Below the pieces are notes generated by a model. That model was given only the letters and a program-made list of their open reading frames with translations. It did no database searches and had not been told where the DNA came from. From an uncultured Clostridia bacterium (lineage in GTDB: Bacteria > Bacillota > Clostridia > Oscillospirales > Oscillospiraceae), in the NCBI GenBank assembly GCA_947176425.1, contig CAMWQV010000008.1, positions 1-15,195 on the forward strand: DNA of 15,195 bases, written 5' to 3'. Made by a program: the position numbers and the translations under genes. Below are positions 6,905 to 12,327 of the stretch, one piece after another (the first letter of the stretch is position 1; the number at the start of each line of letters is the position of its first letter).

Positions 6905-7098
6905 CGTATCTGCTGGGGGCCTCCGCGCCATAGCTTCCGGAGTATGCGCCAACGGCGGCGTAGCCGGGGGCCTGCTGGTCCTTGGGTTTGCTATCACACC
7001 CACAATCCCGCCCCCTCCCCCAAAACTTCCGAAGGGGGTAGCGGAGGAACGCGGCCCACCTGATATGGAGTGGATGTAGGCCCCGCACAGGTAATAGA
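6905..7098. other. GC-rich stretch without a convincing gene
   Basis: This segment lies between the hypothetical gene and its apparent terminator and has several overlapping short open frames on both strands, none with a ribosome site. The - strand of 6910-6980 would encode an Ala/Gly/Ser/Tyr-rich run (APGYAAVGAYSGSYGAEAPS), and there are local inverted repeats such as CTCCG/CGGAG. It may be an untranslated tail or decayed sequence. Confidence 0.4.
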
Positions 7099-7137
7099 GC
7101 CCCCCGATGAATCAGTGCTGATCATCGGGGGCGTTTT
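7099..7137 (+). terminator. Rho-independent terminator
   Basis: GCCCCCCGATGA pairs with TCATCGGGGGC, with a further TCAG/CTGA extension across a bulged A; GTTTTG follows. The T tract follows the stem only on the + strand, so it should end transcripts of the hypothetical gene about 195 bp upstream, at the convergent meeting point with the XRE gene. Confidence 0.65.
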
Positions 7138-7204
7138 GTAATCAAAATTCTGTGGACGCACAGAAATAACTTTCTCAACTCTTTTACAAACGTCAGAAAG
7201 TTTT

Positions 7205-7864
7205 TTACGTTTTGTCATGGCCCGCCTTCTGGATTTGATAACGTGGCAACTCAGCCAGTTCCTTGATATGTCTCACAGCATATTTTTGGCCGGCACTGTT
7301 GAGCCGTCCAAAAATCGCCACGATATTCAGAATACGGCTTTGGGTGTCATCGGAATAGTTGCAGAACATACTGACCAGGTTATCCACCCTTTTATCTCGC
7401 CGTTTTTGGGCAAGATCTATTTTCTGAACAGCAGGAGGAACATTTGGCTTTTCTGGCTGGCTCAATAAGGTAGCTTGCACCTGTGCATTGTGTGCGATAG
7501 TGGCGAGATTAACCGTCTCTTGCAGGTCCTTCTCAAAAAAGTCGGCTGCAAGTTGTAATATATATTGCAATGTTTCGTCTGGTGTCCCCTCTGAATTGCG
7601 CTGAATTTCCTCCTTGATACGAGACAGCATTCTTTGGGAATTTTCTATCTGTATCTGTCGTTCGCTTGGAAATCCGTACAGTTCAAATACAGAAACGCCG
7701 AGTACATCAGCAATGGTCTGTACCTGCGCAAAACGACGCTCCCGCTTTCCTAACTCATACCGGCTGATTGCCGCCGTGGTTGTGTCCAAGGCGACAGCCA
7801 GATCAGCCTGTGTGATTCCTTTTTTGAGGCGAATTTCCTTTATACGCTCACCTACGCTGTCCAA
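7205..7864 (-). CDS. XRE-family transcriptional repressor
   Basis: The 219-aa protein has an N-terminal HTH_XRE/Cro-CI domain: IKEIRLKKGITQADLAVALD (8-27), TTTAAISRYELGKRERRF (28-45), then QTIADVLGVSVFELYGF (49-65). The C-terminal ~150 residues are helical with no protease-like Ser/Lys motif visible, so LexA-style self-cleavage is not supported. Start is TTG 7864: a stop lies directly upstream in frame. The preceding GAGAGGATGTGATCT nearly matches the extended anti-Shine-Dalgarno complement, so the TTG is credible. It is divergent from the replication genes and has a perfect promoter. It probably represses both its own promoter and the ssDNA-binding/helicase operon, as in prophages and satellites (inference). 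Confidence 0.85.
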   Translation of the reverse strand: MDSVGERIKEIRLKKGITQADLAVALDTTTAAISRYELGKRERRFAQVQTIADVLGVSVFELYGFPSERQIQIENSQRMLSRIKEEIQRNSEGTPDETLQYILQLAADFFEKDLQETVNLATIAHNAQVQATLLSQPEKPNVPPAVQKIDLAQKRRDKRVDNLVSMFCNYSDDTQSRILNIVAIFGRLNSAGQKYAVRHIKELAELPRYQIQKAGHDKT

Positions 7865-7925
7865 TTAGATCACATCCTCTCATAACATACCCTCTGCAAG
7901 CAAGAGTCACAAATTGTACTTAATT

Positions 7926-7954
7926 ATTATATCATATCATCACCAAAATGTCAA
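7926..7954 (-). promoter_or_regulatory. Perfect sigma-A promoter for the XRE gene
   Basis: On the - strand TTGACA (7954-7949), a 17-bp spacer and TATAAT (7931-7926) match the consensus at all twelve positions. The start point would be near 7919, giving a ~55-nt leader before the TTG start. The ATCACCAAAA candidate operator (7939-7948) lies inside the spacer. Confidence 0.85.
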
Positions 7955-8128
7955 TATTCTCTTAAAAAATCACAAATAATCTTTGTTGCCAAAAGTGCTT
8001 TCTAAACTAAAAAAATGATCACGCACTCGGATTATTGCCAAATCGGATATAAGTAAAAATTTATCACCAAAACTCCTTGACAAGTCTTGAAGACTGTGGT
8101 ATACTCTGGTTATAACCAATTTGGCAAT
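7939..8128. promoter_or_regulatory. Operator-like repeats in the divergent control region
   Basis: Five related sites share a core like (A/G)CCAAA: ATCACCAAAA (7939-7948), GTTGCCAAAA (7985-7994), ATTGCCAAATCGG (8034-8046), ATCACCAAAA (8063-8072), and the inverted CCAATTTGGCAAT (8116-8128). The third and fifth form a 12/13 inverted repeat flanking the right promoter. One ATCACCAAAA lies inside the XRE promoter, the other just before the -35 of the rightward promoter. They are plausible binding sites for the adjacent XRE protein. The remaining sequence between 7865 and 8184 is AT-rich with no gene. Confidence 0.5.
8077..8105 (+). promoter_or_regulatory. Strong rightward promoter for the ssDNA-binding/helicase genes
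   Basis: TTGACA (8077-8082), a 17-bp spacer and TATACT (8100-8105) match eleven of twelve consensus positions. Start would be near 8112, so the CCAATTTGGCAAT site (8116-8128) overlaps the beginning of the transcript and could block initiation. Confidence 0.8.
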
Positions 8129-8184
8129 ATATAAAATATATCAACCAAAAAGCGCATCTAGTTTCTTTAAAAGGAGGTATCAAT

Positions 8185-8706
8185 ATGGCATATCTTACAA
8201 TCAATGGGAAGCTTGCTTCCCCGGCTCTATCCCGACCCTGTGCATACGGGTACAAGGTTGGAAAATACGGCCTGACAGTGGGCGTGCCAAAGAAGAACAC
8301 CACGGAAATCAGCAGGATCAATCTAGCGATTGACCAGGCCATCCGGGAGAAGTGGGGCGAGAATCCACCCGCTTGCGTGAGGCGTCCACTGAAGGACGGC
8401 GATTCACCGTATTCGCCCGACGCTAAATTGGCGGGGTGCTATTATCTGGAAATATACGGAAAATACCAGCCGTTCATTTTTGACCAACACGGCGAGCATA
8501 CATGTGTCTTTGATGAGAAGCTCAATGGGCGTATGTGTCCATGCACCTGTATGCTGGTCATCAAAGCCTATGACGTGAACGGAGGCGTAGGCGTCACCTG
8601 CTATCCGAAGGGTGTCATGATCAATGAGGGCGGGGCTTGGATCGATAATACGGTATATCCCATCGAAGATCTTTTAAAGAGCATTGAGGCAAAATTTACT
8701 TATTAA
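8185..8706 (+). CDS. Phage-type single-stranded DNA-binding protein, DUF2815-like
   Basis: The 173-aa protein resembles the DUF2815 family of phage ssDNA-binding proteins. KYGLTVGVPKKNTTEISRIN (27-46) fits the conserved strand-plus-'ipK.d' segment, AIDQAIREKWGENPP the following helix, PLKDGD (68-73) the family's 'pl.DGD' motif, and GGVGVTCYPKGVMINEGG (133-150) the 'G....l..vq...dG' strand pair. It would protect single strands during element replication. A perfect AAAGGAGGT site precedes the ATG. It is the first gene after the regulated promoter, with the SF3 helicase 102 bp downstream. Five cysteines in the second half are unusual for the family as I know it. Family call by pattern only. Confidence 0.6.
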   Translation: MAYLTINGKLASPALSRPCAYGYKVGKYGLTVGVPKKNTTEISRINLAIDQAIREKWGENPPACVRRPLKDGDSPYSPDAKLAGCYYLEIYGKYQPFIFDQHGEHTCVFDEKLNGRMCPCTCMLVIKAYDVNGGVGVTCYPKGVMINEGGAWIDNTVYPIEDLLKSIEAKFTY

Positions 8707-8712
8707 AGATTT

Positions 8713-8750
8713 GGGGAAGGGTCAGCGGAATTACCCGTCCGGCCCTCCCC
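8713..8750 (+). promoter_or_regulatory. Imperfect GC-rich hairpin between the two replication genes
   Basis: GGGGAAGGG (8713-8721) pairs with CCCTCCCC (8743-8750) across a bulged A, and CGG/CCG adds an inner stem. No T tract follows, so it may be a partial terminator, an RNA stabiliser for the upstream message, or neutral. Confidence 0.3.
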
Positions 8751-8808
8751 CCATCACCCAAAAACGATGCGCGGGAGCGTATCTGGACGAAAGGAAGGAA
8801 GATAAGCC

Positions 8809-11091
8809 ATGAATGATTTTGAACTCCGCGATGAGGCCAATTTCGAGAACGATCCGGTAACTGTCGCGGCTATGGCCGCAGCTGCCAGGGCGAACGGTCC
8901 GGCAGGCACTGGCGCATCTGCCGGACCGCTTGGGAGTTCGGTTCCGACACCGCAGAGCGAGACCGATGCCCTGCGCCAAGCGGTTGCCGAGCAGTACGGG
9001 AAAAAGCCGTGGTCGCTGGTGGACCTGGAAGACAAGAAAGAAGCCGCTGACATCCGTAGAGGTGTAATCAGCACAGCAAATACGATTGCGGACATCAAGA
9101 ACGCGATGTGTACCAGGGATGATATGAAGATCAAAATCCCGCAGAAAATCCCAGTGGAAATCGCCTGCGAGATGATCCGCGTCACGGGCGATGTGTCGGC
9201 CCTGGTAGCCAGTGAAGACAGCGCGGGAACGCTGGTCTATTACAACTGTACGGGCAGCAAGGCCGGTATTTGGTCGGCGGACGTGGCGTCCGGCGGCAAG
9301 CGCCTCATCTGGCTGATGGATAACCTGGACGTTCCGATGAACCAGCGTCAGCACGCGGAACGGGAGCTCCTGGCCATCGTGGACGAGCGCATGGCCAACG
9401 AGAGCACGACGCAGATCCCTATGGCGAACGGCGTTTTGGATATCTCCGTTCCGAATGGCTTCTTCACTCCGTACTTGACGGATGAGGGCCATGAGAACCC
9501 GGATTATGCGGACCTGTACGGCAAGGATGCCAATTTTACACATAAGAACGCCGCGAACTGGAATCCGCACGCGACCGACATCACGCTGTACTGCAAAGAC
9601 GGTATGCCATGGAACGTGGAAGATCACCTCAAGACGGTGCTTGACGGTAACAAAGACGCAATAAAAGTGTGGTGGCAATCCTGTAACTTCGCCCTGCGCG
9701 GTATGTCCGGTGGGCGGACGATGTGGTACATGGACGACAGCGAGAGGGGCCAGGGCGGCGGCGCAAAGTCGACAACGGCAATGATGGTCGGGGCGGCCGT
9801 CGGCCAGAACGCCGTCCTTGATATCAACATGGATAAGATGCAGAGGCAGTTCGGTCTGGCCCAACTGGTTGGCAAGCGGCTCCTGATCGGCAACGAAACC
9901 AACGCCGGTACCAAGGGGATCGATGGCACGGACGTGATCAAGCTGATCGCACGCGGAGAACCCGTAACCGTCGAGCGCAAGCACGTCGACGGGTTCACTT
10001 ACAAACCGCGCTGCATGGTCATCCAGTGCCTGAACACCAAGGCACCGAAGATCAAGGAGAAGGAAGCGGCGTTCTATAGGAAGATCGTTCCGTTGTATTT
10101 CCCGGCTACCCTGACGGACGGGGTACAGCATGATGAGATCCACGACGAGTTCATCACCGACCAGAGGGTTATCGATTACATAGCATTCAAGGCGCTGTCG
10201 CTCGGCCCAATCGACCAATACGATCCGGAAGCAGTCAATCAGCTCCGTAAGAATATCAATGATATCCGGGCGGCATCGTCCACGGTGTTCCAGTTTTTCG
10301 ACGAGTTTGCCGCTACGTTCGCGAACAGCAGGATACCGCTCAAGATCCTGTATGCCTGCTATAACAACTGGTGCAAAGAAAATCGGTATAACGGTGTGAA
10401 TTTCACGAATTTCGAGAGTGATACGTGCAACTGGACGGGTATGGACGGCGGCTGGAAGGTCAAAAACTACAAGTCGAGCGAAGGAGAGTGTGCACATAGA
10501 GTATCGGCATCCTTCTTGCCGGAAGAGATCATCGCTCAGTACGGCCCCGACGATTTGCAGGAGCACCGGTACGTTTCAAACCCGTCCCTCCGGGAAGGAA
10601 CCGGAATGCTGAGCAGGAAAGCAAGGAACGCACAGCATCGGAAGTGGCTGGTGCGCGTTGTCAAGACTGAGGCCGAGGCGGTAGCGACCGTAAATGACCT
10701 CCAACGCTACGCTGAATTTAGAACCGCGTTTGTATATGCTTATGGAAGGAATCCGCAGGCAGGAGAGCTGACCATACCAGATCCGGCGCTGTGGTGCAAG
10801 CTGGGACAGCCTATGCCGTACTATAGCATACAGAAACGGTCAGACCCAATAACGTATGAGAACTTCGACCTGCGCGGATTCCGTGCAACGACTGCCGGCA
10901 CTGATCACGACTACGGCATGGTCCTGGATTTCTACTGCAAGATATCTCCGATCGAATTGAAGAGGGCAACGGAGAGGGGCGATATCCCGATGTGCGACGA
11001 GGAGATAGCCATACAGACCTACAACAGGCTTTGCGGGCTCAACCTCCAAAAAGACAAGAAGCAGGAAGGAAAGAAGAACCCCAACGAATAA
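8809..11091 (+). CDS. SF3-family replicative helicase (D5/primase-C-terminal-like)
   Basis: The 760-aa protein contains superfamily 3 helicase motifs in order. Walker A is GQGGGAKST (314-322, Lys320). The Walker B-like motif is KRLLIGNETN (356-365) with acidic E363. Motif C/sensor 1 is RCMVIQCLNTKAPKI (401-415) with Asn409, then AFYRKIVPLYFP (421-432) with a likely arginine finger R424. The first ~60 residues are an Ala/Gly-rich linker; about 90-310 is a preceding domain without a recognisable archaeo-eukaryotic primase motif. Residues ~470-740 may be winged-helix and origin-binding parts. SF3 helicases open and unwind element origins in phages, satellites and plasmids. ATG follows GGAAGGAAG. 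Codons are richer in CGC/GCG/GAC than the cas genes, suggesting a separate origin. A putative origin lies directly downstream. Confidence 0.82.
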   Translation: MNDFELRDEANFENDPVTVAAMAAAARANGPAGTGASAGPLGSSVPTPQSETDALRQAVAEQYGKKPWSLVDLEDKKEAADIRRGVISTANTIADIKNAMCTRDDMKIKIPQKIPVEIACEMIRVTGDVSALVASEDSAGTLVYYNCTGSKAGIWSADVASGGKRLIWLMDNLDVPMNQRQHAERELLAIVDERMANESTTQIPMANGVLDISVPNGFFTPYLTDEGHENPDYADLYGKDANFTHKNAANWNPHATDITLYCKDGMPWNVEDHLKTVLDGNKDAIKVWWQSCNFALRGMSGGRTMWYMDDSERGQGGGAKSTTAMMVGAAVGQNAVLDINMDKMQRQFGLAQLVGKRLLIGNETNAGTKGIDGTDVIKLIARGEPVTVERKHVDGFTYKPRCMVIQCLNTKAPKIKEKEAAFYRKIVPLYFPATLTDGVQHDEIHDEFITDQRVIDYIAFKALSLGPIDQYDPEAVNQLRKNINDIRAASSTVFQFFDEFAATFANSRIPLKILYACYNNWCKENRYNGVNFTNFESDTCNWTGMDGGWKVKNYKSSEGECAHRVSASFLPEEIIAQYGPDDLQEHRYVSNPSLREGTGMLSRKARNAQHRKWLVRVVKTEAEAVATVNDLQRYAEFRTAFVYAYGRNPQAGELTIPDPALWCKLGQPMPYYSIQKRSDPITYENFDLRGFRATTAGTDHDYGMVLDFYCKISPIELKRATERGDIPMCDEEIAIQTYNRLCGLNLQKDKKQEGKKNPNE

Positions 11092-11149
11092 GAAAGGGCC
11101 GGGGAAGATAGACCGGATGCGGCTTCGCAGGGAGTCAGGACAGACGGTT

Positions 11150-11559
11150 AGTAGCAAAACAGTAGCAGGATCCCAGATGACGTGTTTACGCCGTCGTAGA
11201 CGTTGCTTATGGCTGATCTGGACGGATTTTCATGCTTCGACGGTAGCAAGCCAGTATCAGCCGTTGATACCGTCGTACACGGCGTAAACACCAGTCTGCT
11301 ACTTTTGCTACTATTTTCTCCAGATTATATATACGATATATTTTTCCAGTGTGCTTACATCTTCAAAGTTTTCTCTCTATTATAAATAAAAAAATCAGTT
11401 GCAAAAGTAGCAAAATATTTGTCTGCATCGTCTGGAACGGTATAAACGGCTGCTACTGCCTTGCTACCAGACATATGTTTGATTTCCTGATCGCTTACCG
11501 TGGCTAACGTCCAGGACGGCGGAGACATCAGATTGGAATTCTGCTACTACTTTGCTACT
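11150..11559. repeat. Paired TAGCA-type iteron-like repeats
   Basis: An 8-bp motif AGTAGCAA (or its complement TTGCTACT/CTGCTACT) occurs at 11150, 11161, 11296, 11305, 11406, 11450, 11461, 11541 and 11552. Most form pairs whose members start 9-11 bp apart, about one helical turn, all copies within a pair pointing the same way. The leftmost pair is inverted relative to the three right-hand pairs. Confidence 0.65.
11182..11291. repeat. Nested inverted repeats
   Basis: Outer arms GTGTTTACGCCGT (11182-11194) and ACGGCGTAAACAC (11279-11291) are perfect over 13 bp. Inside are CGACGGTA (11238-11245) with TACCGTCG (11268-11275), GTATCA (11254-11259) with TGATAC (11265-11270), and CGTC-GTA-GACG (11192-11202). 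Some arms overlap, so alternative foldings compete. The block is flanked on both sides by TAGCA-type repeat pairs. Confidence 0.7.
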
Positions 11560-11622
11560 GGGTACCCGTCCTGAGCCCTTGTGGTTGGATGAGCTTAAAC
11601 TTATGCCTGTGTTCACGGGGTA

Positions 11623-11930
11623 TTATAGTAGCCCGAAGTGCCGGAACGCAGCTACGATGGCGGCTTCCTTCTCGGGCGGGACCTGGATGGGCTCCAGTCC
11701 CTCCGGTCGCGGTCGGCCCCGGTTCCGGCCTCCCGCTGTGACGATGCCGTACTTGCGCCTGACCTGGGCGATCTGCGTTCCCTCGACCTTTTAGGCCGTA
11801 TTCCCGGAATATCCATGCCATGATGTCCGGGTACGTGCCAGGTTTGCGTGGCCGGGTCCACTGGATGCCGGGCTACGGCTCATAGTCGAGATAGACGTAT
11901 CGGCTTTCGTCTTTACAACTTTTGCCTTTT
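11623..11930 (-). pseudogene. Decayed copy of the small downstream protein
   Basis: On the - strand this stretch encodes a protein related to the 12027-12311 gene: YVYLDYEP, then PGI, AWIFREYGLK, and, after a frame change, IAQVRRKYGIVTAGGRNRG onward to PPEKEAAIVAAFRHFGLL. Two lesions are visible: a TAG where the intact copy has a Val codon after DYEP, and one extra G after CTAAAA in the GLK codons, shifting the frame. No start or ribosome site is apparent. The two paralogues are in tandem, both opposite to the helicase. Confidence 0.6.
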
Positions 11931-12026
11931 CCATATCATCGTGTTGATTCATCGGGACCGTCTGATAGATTGCCAAAGACATCAGGCCGATATAGGACGG
12001 GGCGGAAAGAAATAATTGACAGACCG

Positions 12027-12311
12027 TCACAGCAGCCCGAAGTGCCTCAGTGCGGCCTCTATCGCCGACTCGATCTCTGGCGGAACTTCCACGGGTTCCT
12101 TACCCTCCGGCAGCGGTCTGCTCTGCCCTCCCTGCGTGATGATGCCGTGCTTGCGCTTTACTTGGGTAATATACGCCGACGGGACTTTTAGTCCACGTTC
12201 CTGGAATATCCACGTCTTGATTTCCCGGTAGTTGGCGAGGTGTCGGAACCGGATTCCGGGGACCGGTTCATAGTCCAGATAGACATAGTGCGGGTGTCCT
12301 CCATGTTCCAC
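12027..12311 (-). CDS. Small standalone domain protein resembling the C-terminal extension of Clostridia RNA methyltransferases
   Basis: The protein is 94 aa from the best available start (GTG 12311; weak ribosome site), but its true 5' end may be lost at the junction about 15 bp upstream, where the frame runs on into CnaB antisense. Sequence includes YVYLDYEPVPGIRF, then YREIKTWIFQERGLKVPSAY, ITQVKRKHGIITQGG, and PPEIESAIEAALRHFGLL at the end. The pattern 'Y.eIk.yv.e..GlkVs.lYI.qvKrk.Gi....PpEkE.AI.eAl.hFGmi' is, as I recall it, an accessory domain at the C-terminus of RlmD/RumA-type 23S rRNA methyltransferases in Clostridia, also found alone on mobile elements. Role unknown; the basic helical part suggests nucleic-acid binding. 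A decayed tandem copy follows at 11623-11930. Confidence 0.5.
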   Translation of the reverse strand: MEHGGHPHYVYLDYEPVPGIRFRHLANYREIKTWIFQERGLKVPSAYITQVKRKHGIITQGGQSRPLPEGKEPVEVPPEIESAIEAALRHFGLL

Positions 12312-12327
12312 ATCTAATCCGAATATT

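Larger units (their letters stand above)
11092..11622. other. Non-coding repeat-rich region, candidate replication origin
   Basis: No gene is supported in this 530-bp stretch. It holds nested inverted repeats (11182-11291), paired AGTAGCAA/TTGCTACT repeats spread over 11150-11559, and an AT-rich block (about 11313-11400, with TATATATACGATATATTTTT). Clustered short repeats, palindromes and AT-rich DNA beside an SF3 helicase gene are the usual make-up of an element's replication origin. Function is inferred. Confidence 0.5.

Noticed and set aside
6810..7088. Ala/Gly/Tyr/Ser-rich - strand frame that could suggest a peptide precursor
   Set aside because: No ribosome site, no modification enzyme nearby, and it overlaps the end of a better-supported + strand gene.
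6994..7218. 74-codon - strand frame overlapping the end of the XRE gene, with a natural-looking Lys-rich start
   Set aside because: It has a weak ribosome site at best, reads through the 7099-7137 terminator hairpin and ends in low-complexity Gly/Pro sequence; coupling to the XRE gene cannot be excluded but is not supported.
8731..10566. 611-codon open frame on the - strand under the SF3 helicase
   Set aside because: The + strand frame has all SF3 motifs in order; the antisense translation shows no domain and is explained by high GC at third positions.
11203..11385. 60-codon + strand frame in the repeat region
   Set aside because: Lies over nested palindromes and the AT-rich block, no ribosome site, low-complexity Leu run.
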